In this document: positions 1 through 8,345 of the stretch, in pieces
Numbering within the stretch: position 1 is the stretch's first letter
How the letters are laid out: every line of letters starts with the position of its first letter
From: Spirogloea muscicola
Lineage: Eukaryota; Streptophyta; Zygnematophyceae; Spirogloeales; Spirogloeaceae
Direction of reading: 5' to 3'
Assembly: GCA_009602725.1 (NCBI GenBank)
Contig: WELB01000015.1
Location: 238,452 to 253,954 of the forward strand
Length of the DNA: 15,503 bases
Translations under genes and position numbers: made by a program
The notes under the pieces: generated by a model
What the model was told of the DNA's origin: nothing
The model's database searches: none
Seen by the model: only the letters and a program-made list of their open reading frames with translations

Positions 1-177
1 CCCCCCTTCTCTTTGTCCCTCCAAACTGTTTCAGCATTGCCCCTCGTTGTTCACTCCTCCTTCCCTCCTCTCACCACCTCTTTCCCCCTTTCCTTCTGCA
101 CCCTCTCCCCCCATCACATCCTCCCATCCTCCCTCCTCATTTCCTCAACCCATCCTTCCCCACCCTCCTCCTGCCAG
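1..177 (+). other. 3' end of an intron, very pyrimidine-rich
   Basis: By hand count about 84% of these bases are C or T, ending CCTCCTCCTGCCAG at 177, immediately before the first recognisable LRR exon. No coding frame here resembles a protein family. I read it as the 3' part of an intron with an unusually long polypyrimidine tract; its 5' splice site is outside the window. Confidence 0.65.
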
Positions 178-1953
178 CCTTGTCTGATGCACCCACCTTG
201 CTGCTCACATTGGGCACCAACAGATCCCTGACTTCGCTAAAGCTGGAGGGATGCACTGCGGTCAACGAGCGCAGCGTGGCGGCCATCGTCACAAACTGCC
301 GCGGCCTCGAGGAGCTCGACGTCACTGACTGCGGCCTCTCTGACGCATGTGCGTGACGGCAGCCTCTCAGCCTGAGCCCTGCACATTGGGTATGAATTTC
401 TGTATAAGAGCGCATTGAAGCCGGAGTAAGTGAATCTTGTATTTGACATTACTAGTTTCCAATGCTTGACAGTAAGCAGCTGTCAAGCCCTCACTTTCTG
501 GATCAGTGGACCTTGAGCGGCCCTCCTCTTATTACCACCAGCCCTGAATGCATTGGAGAATATAGTAGCCTGCACCTTCTAACCTTTACCCTCACTATTT
601 CCCTCCTTTTGCCTCTTGCTTGACTCTCCGCTTTCACTTTTAGAGCCGTAATCGCCTCTGATAAGTTCTATGAACGGGCAACGGATGCTGGGGGATGACA
701 GCGCTGAGCCTGCTGGGCACATGCGAGCGGCTGCGGGTGCTGCGGATCGGCATCTCAGCAGAGGTAACCGATTCGGGTTGCGAGTCACTCGGCTGCTGCA
801 GCGCTCTCGAGGATGTCGACCTGTACAGGTGTGCACCTTGCGCCTGCCGGAATGGCGCCCAATTCTTAGACCTGCTGACCAAAACCTCAACCGTACTTAT
901 CAACACCAGGTGACAGCGCTCGCCAAAGCTGCTGAATGGCAATCCCTTGTGCTCCACAACGGCCTGCCTGTTGCAGGTGTGCGCAAGTGACAGATACGGG
1001 CATGGCAGCTATCGCGCGGGGGTGCCCGCGGTTACGGCAGGCCAACCTCTCATATTGCGCACGGCTCACCGACGCGGCATTCCGCGCGCTGGCCGGCTGC
1101 CGCGCACTCCAGAATCTCGAAGTCCGCGGCCTCCAAGGGGTCAGACCTTCTTCCTGCCGGCTCAAGGCCAGAGTGAAAGCCCGTGTCCAGGCTCACGCAT
1201 GCTTTTGGGCAATGTAAAGGCCAGTCATCCTGCCAGACGCTGTCAGTGCCAATCTTGTCATTGCTGACCTCCTGATTGGCATGCGGCAAGCAACTGCAGC
1301 TGACATCGGAGGGCTTGGCGGCGCTGGCGGAGGGCTGCACACGCATTACTGAGATGGACGTAAAGCGTTGCACGGGTCTAGGCGACGCCGGCCTCGTCGC
1401 GGTCGCTCGCCTCTGCCCCAGCCTGCGGCAGGTCCGTAGTTGGGATCAATGTCCCCCCACCCTAAGCCCTCTTGACTTTTCCAACCTTTGACTGCAGCAA
1501 TCCTGGACCTCAGCAGATTTCTGGCCTGTTTCGGGCACCTGATCTTTGCAGGACACACATTAGTCGAGCGATGGCTCCACAAGCAAAGCCCAATGGTTGC
1601 CTGACTGCCCAGGCAGCTTTGTTGGCTTACATCAACCATACAATGTACTCGACATTATGCATCTGTTTTCATTCTTACAAGAAGAGTAACTGCACCTGCA
1701 GGTGAACCTTTCGTACAGCAATGTGGGCAATGCCGGGCTGGCAGCACTTGCAAGGCTGCCGGGCATCAACAAGCTCAACCTCGTGCAGTGCAAGGCGATG
1801 ACCATTGATTGCATCGTGGCGTCACTGCTCGCCGCCGCGGCTCTGCGCAAGGTCAAGCTGCTTGCTGCCATGAAGATCTACTTCCCCCCATCTGCCATTG
1901 AGACACTTGAGAATCGGGGTGTGGCTCTCCGCTGGATGAACAAGCCTCCATGA
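178..1953 (+). CDS. LRR protein, FBL3-like (F-box/LRR-repeat family), 5'-partial
   Basis: Proposed join(178..348, 702..828, 977..1139, 1300..1431, 1702..1953), giving 280 residues in one frame, stop TGA at 1951-1953. Introns start GTGCGT, GTGTGC, GTCAGA and GTCCGT and all end AG. The protein is about nine cysteine-containing leucine-rich repeats of roughly 26 residues (pattern LxxLxLxxCxxLTDxGLxxLAxxC; for example 'LTSLKLEGCTAVNERSVAAI'), as in FBXL2/AMN1-type F-box proteins. The C-terminus, with 'LRKVKLLAAMKIYFPP' and ending RWMNKPP, resembles my memory of plant F-box/LRR-repeat protein 3. Such proteins usually select substrates for an SCF ubiquitin ligase. No F-box is visible because the 5' exons precede the window, so F-box membership is inferred. 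Introns fall at different points of the repeat, so exons do not match single repeats. The family call is firm; exact junctions are by eye. Confidence 0.85.
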
Positions 1954-2330
1954 GCGGAAAGCAGACCCTGCTCTCCAGCATGCTGCAAGCGCAAGGAAGT
2001 CAAGCAGACCTCGGTACACCCACATAAAGCTCAAACCACCTGCACTCCTCACTGTCTTATTTGGACACTTAAGACTATGTATAATACAACATCGTTGGAG
2101 ATTGCGCATTTACCTGGTCCTGAAGGTCGCCAGTCAGCTGGGCAAGGCAACTTAGCAATGCCCCGGATGTTGAGTGAACCAGCGCCCACTCCATTCTCGA
2201 TTAGATCAGCACATCTTAGTACATTCTTTGCACTCATCGGGCCTTCCCACTTCAGCAACAGCAGTTGGAGTGCCCGACATGTGCACCACCTTGTTGACAA
2301 TGTGCTGTATGGACGACCAACATTGGTGAT

Positions 2331-2335
2331 TGTAA
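2331..2335 (+). terminator. Candidate polyadenylation signal TGTAA for the LRR gene
   Basis: TGTAA is the common green-algal nuclear polyadenylation element. This copy lies about 380 nt after the LRR gene's stop codon, implying a 3'UTR of about 0.4 kb. A 5-mer is weak evidence alone. Confidence 0.35.
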
Positions 2336-2350
2336 AGCCAGAAAGGTACA

Positions 2351-3398
2351 CCAAGGTGCTCCTGCTGGTGACGGTGACGTTTGACATTCCAGTTCGATAC
2401 TCAAATGCTCTAGTGTGACCAGCGGGCCACGGACTGGCAATTGGCAGCAGGAGCGTCCTGCAGATGTTTTGTCAGAAACTTGTACCTCGTTCACAAACTG
2501 TGCTCTACCGACAGCCGGCCTTCCTGAGTTGCACAACCACTGGGGGTCATGCACAGCGCCGACCACCTACGCTTTGGCAGAGGCACGGACATGGCGGCCA
2601 CGCTCACAAGGGCGCCTGTGAGGCCATCAGCGACTCAGCTCTGCCAACGAGCCTCAGAACAGCAGCAGGGCCTCACCGCTCAATCAGGGAGTCCGCTGAC
2701 TGTCAGCAGCCCTCCGCATCCTCGCTGCCCCTTGCTGGCTATGGCATTTGGCAAGACCTCGCCGGACAGTGCATGGGGTCTGGCCGGATGCTAGCCAGCA
2801 ATCAAGGAGCGCAACGCGGTTGCCTACCCAATGCATGCATGTCCCTCTGGGACACGGTTGCTACCGCATCCAAGTCCCACCAGCGGCACCAGTCCTCAGT
2901 ATGCCCTGCAGCTTGCACTACAGTGCCACCATATTTGGCGGCATCTGTGTACCAAAGTTATCCTTTGTTTTGGGCTAGGGGGCAGGCAATCGTTCTTTTG
3001 TATCTTATATGACAGAGGGCCTACCTTCTAAAACAGCCATGCTCAAGCACAAAGATTACTCGTTGTGGCCATAAGCATAGCAGTACAATGGTAACAATGG
3101 AGGCCAACCCATATGATAAATCTGGGGTCTGATAAGCTTAGGGGTTCTACAGGTACCTTTGACGTCGGCAACAGCTGGTCTCATCCATCAGCTGAGCATC
3201 TTGGCAGGCCTCCGATGAACCTCGCAGGCCCGCTTCAGCAGCAAGAGGAGAAACGTCGAAAAACTGACGGCTGCAGGAGCTGACGGCTTCTGGCTCATGT
3301 GGAGCATCCTCACTGCAACTGAAAGCGCCTTGCAAGCATAGCTGCCCTAGGAGGCTGATGCAAATGCTTCATGGAAACCCATACAAGTATGGGGCGTC
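2351..3398. other. Intergenic stretch, no gene recognised
   Basis: The longest forward frame (2464-3012, 182 codons) starts in anonymous sequence, is rich in Ser, Ala, His and Cys, and shows no family signature. The short minus-strand frame 3147-3335 lies just downstream of the copia remnant in that element's direction and could be leftover 3' sequence of it, but has no diagnostic motif. I see no tRNA, no terminal repeats and no clear splice-bounded exons. Confidence 0.4.
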
Positions 3399-4079
3399 TC
3401 ATTGTCTCACATGGGATAGGATCTGCGCAAGCACACACTGGGCTTGCACGCATGTGTTACTTTTGCGAGCTGGTGGTATACTGTCCCAACAGCGGATCCC
3501 AGCAGATGAGCAACAGTGCGTAGTGGAGCTAGCAGTTGGGAGTACAACTTGCTCCTCTTGCTGCCCAGATTGACGGCATAGTTGCAGCCTCAGACGGTGC
3601 CAGTCATGTGACTTGCAGCCAGTAGGATGAGCCTTTCCTGTTAGTCGAGTGCACGGCACTATGTTAACTGCCTGTCCTTATCACCTAAAAGGATTATGTC
3701 AAGGCTTGGCTTGCTGTTGCTTCTGTGAAGACTGCCTCCTGCAGCTCTTCACCAACCCTTGTGTTCCAGTATGTCAGTGCCTGCTTGACACTTTAAGCTT
3801 TCTGTCAATCGGCACAGGTTGTTGGGTTACTCCACTTGACCTGGAATTGTTAGGCTGCTCAAAATTATAAACTCCTCCACATGGCACCATTGAAGATTGC
3901 AGTCTTGACGTCCATCTGATGCATTTGATGAACCTCCCCAATGGCTAACAATGCTCGGCCTGTGGTGGACTTGCAACTAGGCGAAGGTCTCATCACAGTC
4001 CAGGCACTTCACCTGAGTTCACGCTTTAACAGGCGTCCGCTTGCACACCATCAGCAGCTTGCGCCTGCTTCAGATTGCT
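3399..4079 (-). mobile_element. Ty1/copia retrotransposon remnant: broken reverse transcriptase and RNase H
   Basis: Reading the minus strand from 4079 downward, short pieces of the copia pol C-terminal half appear in the right order but in changing frames. At 4079-4020 there is a match around 'AADGV' and 'KA*TQ' (KARLVAKGF region). At 4000-3977 'DCDETFA*' corresponds to YDETFAP. At 3960-3880 there is 'MHQMDVKTAIFNG' (family HQMDVKTAFLNG). At 3860-3843 comes 'EQPNNS', and at 3789-3694 'VKQALTYWNTRVGEELQEA' (GLKQAxRxWxxRLxEEL). The RNase H part has 'NRKGSS' near 3645 and 'QQEEQVVLPTASSTTH' near 3560 (KxQxxVALSTxEAEY). In-frame stops and at least three frameshifts break it. Only about 50 nt separate the RT and RNase H pieces, so the YVDD catalytic region is deleted. 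Gag, protease, integrase and LTRs were not found. It is an old, inactive fragment. Confidence 0.85.
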
Positions 4080-4137
4080 ACTAAATAGGTAGACAGACTG
4101 ATTCTGCCTCAGCTGAATACACCTCTACTATCAATTA

Positions 4138-4626
4138 GGGGGCTCGGACATAGCCACGTCTTCTGGCGAACGCAGCCTCCAACTCCTCTTCGTGTGGGAG
4201 AGCTAGCAGGCCCAGGTGTTGCACCCGACTAGACCTCATAGTTCCACATCGCCAAGTCTGCGCCGTCAGACCCCCGCAATCCATTGTGGCCTCCTTAATA
4301 ACATGTGGATGTGAAAAGTCAGAATTTAGCTGGCTATCTGGAGCCGGACGGTTCTGCGCAGCATGGCGACGGGAGACGCGCTCCGTCAAGACGCTCGGCG
4401 GCAGGCTCGGGCGGCGTGAGACGGCGGCGGGCGACGGTGCGTGCGATCCAACTGTGGAAAGTCTTCCCAGTGGCTGCACGAGGTCTGCAATGGTCGCAGC
4501 TAGGCCAGTAGTGATCACGGGGCCACCAGCGGAACTGGCCTCGTAACGACAGTCCGGCACCTCTTTCTCGTCTGGCTTCCCGTTCAGTACATGAAGAATG
4601 CGCGCTGTCACAACGTGGATGTTCAT
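4138..4626 (-). CDS. Hypothetical protein, divergent from the derlin gene (uncertain)
   Basis: A 163-codon minus-strand frame runs from ATG at 4626 to a TAA near 4135. Its first part, 'MNIHVVTARILHVLNGKPDE', looks protein-like, followed by an Ala/Gly/Pro/Ser-rich middle and a charged end (EEELEAAFARRRG). I recognise no domain. It starts about 220 bp from the derlin ATG, an arrangement typical of a bidirectional promoter, and it ends about 55 bp before the first recognisable copia residue. It could be a first exon whose continuation was interrupted by that insertion, a complete small gene, or chance openness in GC-rich DNA. Antisense frames of 86 and 68 codons overlap it, so openness is not decisive. 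Confidence 0.3.
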
Positions 4627-4710
4627 TTCTCTCCCCAGTCACTGACCACTCCGCCGCCCGCGGCCGCACTCCTCCCACGGCGGGCGCGCCGTGGTCTACG
4701 GCGCCAGTCG

Positions 4711-4732
4711 CGGCGGCGGCGGCGGCGGCGGC
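4711..4732 (+). repeat. (CGG)7 triplet run followed by an N
   Basis: Seven CGG units plus C run directly into an undetermined base at 4733. It lies in the presumed 5'UTR or promoter of the derlin gene. The N probably marks trouble reading through the run, so the true repeat number is unknown. Confidence 0.9.
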
Positions 4733-4734
4733 NC

Positions 4735-4803
4735 ATGGCCGAGCCGCGCCGGAGCCGTGGCGGCGGCGCGCCGCTCCCGCCTGCCAAGGCGCGGCACCGC
4801 TAG
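4735..4803 (+). promoter_or_regulatory. Possible upstream ORF in the derlin leader
   Basis: An ATG with G at +4 opens a 22-codon frame (begins MAEPRRSRGGG, stop TAG at 4801-4803) in a different frame from derlin and closes 43 nt before the derlin start. If the transcript begins upstream of 4735, ribosomes would meet this frame first. Whether it lies in the mRNA cannot be told from the sequence. Confidence 0.35.
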
Positions 4804-4846
4804 CGCGCCCCCGAGGGCCAGAAAAGGTCTCTGCCGGGCCGCCGCC

Positions 4847-7220
4847 ATGGCGCAGAACGTGGAGGACTGGTACCGCCAGATGCCCGTCATCACGCGCTCC
4901 TACCTCACGCTCTCCTTCCTCACCACCGCCGGCTGCGCGCTCGAGGTGCCGCCCCTTCCCTCACCGTGGCCTTGCCTCTGGCGTTCCTCGGCCTTCACCT
5001 CGCGCCCAGCCACAGCCCCTCGTCGCCGCCGTCTCCGTGGCGCTCCTCGGCTAAATCTAGACGTGACGTCAACGTGGAGACGTGGCAGCAGCCAGCCGAC
5101 GTTCGGGGCAGCTGCTAGGAGCAGCAAATGAGCCACCGATCACCAGGCGTTGGTCGAGCCTGCTGGCACACCACCCGGCCGTCCGTATCGAATGCGCACC
5201 GCTGCCTGCTCTCGGCAAGCGTCTGCGAGGCCACCTTGCGAATTCTTCGAAGCGGCGCCCCAGCGGCTGCCACGATTGGGGCAGCCGTTGGCCCTGGCAA
5301 TCAGTGCAGCAACCCAACAGATGGCTCCTGCTGCACTGTTATTAGCTCGTGGGTGTTAACATACAGACATACAATGGTGCTGCAGGCTGAGCACTTCTGC
5401 TGATTCTCGCAGTTGATATCGCCGTACTCGGTGTACTTCAATGCGAAGCTGATCTTCAGACACTTCCAGGTCTGGCGCCTCGTCACAAATTTCTTCTACT
5501 TTGGGACGCTTGGTAAGGAGTGCTGATTATCACGATGTATGTCACCTACTTCCTCAGGCCCTCTCTGACACAGCCTCTATACGCCCTCTTGAAGCTTCGC
5601 CTGACGCCTCACATCAATGAGGAGCTGCAGCCCCTTTTGCTTGTTTAGTGTTCTTGTGATGATCTGCTGGTTCTGTCTTGTTCGGGCTTCTTGAAGTGTT
5701 CCTACTTTGTACCAGTCTTGCATACAGGACATTTTAGCCCGCCTCTGCTGAGATTGTGCTTATGATATGCTGGAGCCAGGCCTGGACTTCCTCTTCCACA
5801 TGTTCTTCCTGTCACGTTATTGCAAGCTGCTGGAGGAGACATCCTTCCGTGGCCGCACTGCCGACTTCCTATACATGCTCCTATTTGGCGGCGTGCTCCT
5901 CACTGGCGTTGCGCCCTTCGTGAACATTCAATTCCTGGGATCGTCACTCACGTTCATGATGGTAGGTGTGCCCGTATGCAATGTTGGGTTCGACATTCAG
6001 TGCCCGCTTGATTCGTGAAAACTTGTCCCAGCAAGGATAAGAACGGCAAATTCTGGGGCCTCTGAGATGCTGCCACCAAGTCTGCATATTGCTGTAGCTC
6101 TACAGTGTAATGGACATTAATGACCTTGCTGACCTGAAGCATCATGTATTTTTGCTATCTTTGCACAGGTTTATGTGTGGGGAAGGCGGAACCCCAATGT
6201 ACAGATGAGCTTTCTAGGACTATTCAATTTCACAGCACCATTTCTGCCTTGGGTATGCGACTACTATCATGCAAGAGCATGTCCTCTCTCATGCGTTACA
6301 AGCAGGCAAGCAGTAGAGGCAAAGTGTTGCTGGTCAGACGTGCTCGACCACGACACTGAGGTTCTGAGTAGGCTGCCCTGCAGAGATCATTCTTCAAACG
6401 TGTACTTATCCTGCTTTGTACTTTCGCCTGGACGCTGTTGGCAGGTCTTGTTAGGATTCTCAGTCATTCTTGGCAGCAGCCCTGTTGTGGACCTCCTGGT
6501 ACTTGCCTGCTCTCCGGTTCCCATTCAGTCCTGTCTAACTGGAATACACCGTCTACATGCCCACCTTGTACATGTCCTCTTGTGGCTGCAGCTTAGACGG
6601 TTGGAAAAATATATATCTTCGTGCAGCAGGTCTACCACATCATTAGGGCTGAGAGGGGGCAGTGTTTTAGGATTTCAAGTGCAACTCTGCATGATCGTTG
6701 TGCGTTGGGAATCTGCAAGAAGAGCTCATCAAGTACACATTGGATGCTGGTAGAAGGGCATGTGCCAGGATAGGCGATGCCCTGTCATTACTGGTCTTAC
6801 CTCCTGGGCGCAATCTTTGTGAAGGTGTTGCTTGCATAGCAAGCTTTGGTAATGTCTACAAGACTATCAGTTTGAGCTCCCTCAACTGATGTTGAGTCAC
6901 TCTTGGCCTGGCAACCCGTGCTCGTGAGGCCGTTCGAGGTGTTTGTATTGCAGATGTATGATATCTGTACTTGGGCTTTGCAGGGCATGGCAGCTGGGCA
7001 CGCATACTACTTCCTGGAGGACGTGTACCCACGCATCAGTGGCCGCCGGTTTTTGAGGACCCCCTGGGTCATCAAGGCTCTCTTCCCGCAGGACTATGCT
7101 GCTGTTGTTGTTGTTGCTCCGCCTGCAGCAGGACCACTTGGTGAAGATCGCCTTGGGCCCCCAGGGCCCCCGCCAGCAGCTCGCGGCGTGCAAGGTGGTG
7201 ATCCGCTTCATGAAGACTAG
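4847..7220 (+). CDS. DER1: Derlin (Der1-like ER-associated degradation protein)
   Basis: Join(4847..4945, 5413..5512, 5780..5961, 6169..6252, 6445..6498, 6984..7220) encodes 251 residues, close to the usual 240-260. The start GCCGCCATGG matches the Kozak consensus. The N-terminus '[20 protein letters not shown]' is the classic derlin start. Exon 2 has the conserved WR motif in '[15 protein letters not shown]'. Exon 3 has '[19 protein letters not shown]' and the loop FRGRTADF; exon 4 '[21 protein letters not shown]'; exons 5-6 continue to '[13 protein letters not shown]'. Derlins are inactive rhomboid-fold ER membrane proteins that help move misfolded proteins to the cytosol with Cdc48/p97, and they lack rhomboid catalytic residues. 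The tail after 'IKALFPQDY' is a Val run, then Pro/Gly-rich, ending DPLHED. I see no clear SHP box (the p97-binding motif of some animal derlins). All junctions are GT-AG and keep frame. Confidence 0.97.
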
Positions 7221-7527
7221 CGCAGGACCAGGTGTATAAGAGGTGGCACACACTTTCAGCTCTATGTGCTGAGTGAAGTGCTCATAGCAATGAGCAATTT
7301 GCAAAAGTGGCAGAAGCTCTGCAGAAGAAGAAGATTTTGAGTTGTCGCAAGGTGATAAGCTTCACGACAAGGCTTTGAGGACTCCTCGCTTCTGCCCAAA
7401 GGTGCTTGTACTCCTGATGCCTCAAATTTGTGCATACAGAAGATGTGCTTGCACTAATCGCACAGTGTGTGGGGTCGCTTCACCATTCGAAAGCCATGTT
7501 CACGGGATTGGGCTAGACTTGTGGCGA
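7221..7527 (+). other. Presumed 3'UTR/downstream region of derlin
   Basis: No gene is recognised. I found no TGTAA between the derlin stop and 7830, so the poly(A) site is not located. GT-containing potential donors such as CCAG|GTGTAT near 7231 leave open an intron in the 3'UTR, consistent with the strong acceptor at 7833. Confidence 0.35.
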
Positions 7528-7536
7528 CTTGTGGCG
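7517..7536 (+). repeat. 10-bp direct tandem duplication
   Basis: ACTTGTGGCG is repeated twice head to tail at the left edge of the 88-bp tandem repeat, sharing its CTTGTGGCG start. It may record the slippage or repair event that created the larger duplication. Confidence 0.85.
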
Positions 7537-7703
7537 ATTTACACCTGTATCACGACATTGATGGTTAGGACTCCAACGCCACCGCAGTCTGAAAGGTGTT
7601 CTTGACAGTGGAAGTCTTGTGGCGATTTACACCTGTATCACGACATTGATGGTTAGGACTCCCACGCCACCGCAGTCTGAAAGGTGTTCTTGACAGTGGA
7701 AGT
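7528..7703 (+). repeat. 88-bp tandem duplication, two copies with one mismatch
   Basis: The unit beginning CTTGTGGCGATTTACACC occupies 7528-7615 and again 7616-7703. The copies differ at a single base (ACTCCAACGCC versus ACTCCCACGCC), and four further bases (CTTG) begin a third copy. The near identity points to a recent event. The unit has no recognisable coding content. Confidence 0.95.
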
Positions 7704-7833
7704 CTTGCCTCGCTTTAACCTTAGCAAAACCCGACATGGGTTGAACTCCAGAAGGCCCCTTCGAAAGTTGGTGTCCTTTCCTGGGCTGGACAATCACAGC
7801 CTTTGCCGCTAACTGGATAAATCTCTCTTTCAG

Positions 7834-7902
7834 GAGAAGAGCTGCCGCTGTGATCGCGCACAGCGCGCAGGTGCACAGCCAAGAGAGATGGAATGGGATG
7901 AG
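7834..7902 (+). other. Orphan exon candidate with strong splice signals
   Basis: The stretch is preceded by a textbook intron end: branch-point CTAAC at 7809-7813, a pyrimidine run and CAG at 7831-7833. It is followed by a consensus donor, GATGAG|GTGAGT, at 7903. Two of its frames are open. It could be a 3'UTR or alternative last exon of derlin, or part of an unrecognised gene. Using a late donor in the last derlin exon (CAAG|GTGGTG near 7193) the frame would close after GEELPL. No partner exon can be assigned with confidence. Confidence 0.35.
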
Positions 7903-8099
7903 GTGAGTATTAGTGATGAAGGGTCAAGTCCGTCGGCACGCACATCACCGACATAAAGCTGCTCCAATAATGTCAGATGCCGCGTTCCCTCTGGTATAAA
8001 ACCTGAAATGACGCCCAGCCGGGGCGGGGTGGGGAAGGCGGGAAAGCGCGACACGAACTCCCAGGCCTCGTCTCAGCGGGCCCCCCCGCGGCGCTACTA

Positions 8100-8138
8100 G
8101 CGGCGGCGGCGGCGGTGGCGGCAGCGGCGGCGGCTGCT
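8100..8138 (+). repeat. Interrupted GCG/GGC triplet tract
   Basis: A run of GGC units interrupted by GGT and GCA. It lies in a GC-rich block (about 8015-8240) like those found at gene 5' ends in this window. One forward frame from 8007 reads an Ala-rich segment and closes with TGA at 8250-8252, but has no start codon or identifiable family. Confidence 0.8.
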
Positions 8139-8345
8139 GTTGGCGATGGATTAATTCGTCACGAGGAAACGATCGCCGACGGAGGTGGAGGAGGAGCCCC
8201 CACGACGCCCGCCGACGGCGCCGCCGAGCCGCTTGTCAAAAAGGGAAAATGAGTGTATATTAAGAGATGGGGAGGCCATGTGTGGCCAAGTACAAAGGCA
8301 AGCACATTGGACAAATGTACGTCACCTGCTGCTAAGCTGACCCGC

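Noticed and set aside
137-449. Minus-strand frames opposite the first LRR exon
   Set aside because: Antisense shadows of an exon whose forward translation is a clear LRR.
2464-3012. 182-codon forward frame
   Set aside because: No start context, no domain, low-complexity composition; a faint LRR-like phrase (CEAISDSAL) is too short to call a duplicated LRR fragment.
7725-7790. tRNA-like string GGTTGAACTCC near 7740
   Set aside because: Resembles a T-arm, but no acceptor stem, D-arm or anticodon arm can be drawn around it.
8007-8252. Ala-rich forward frame over the GGC tract, ending in TGA
   Set aside because: No start codon, and none of the plausible splice joins from the orphan exon at 7834-7902 enters this frame; kept only as a remark.
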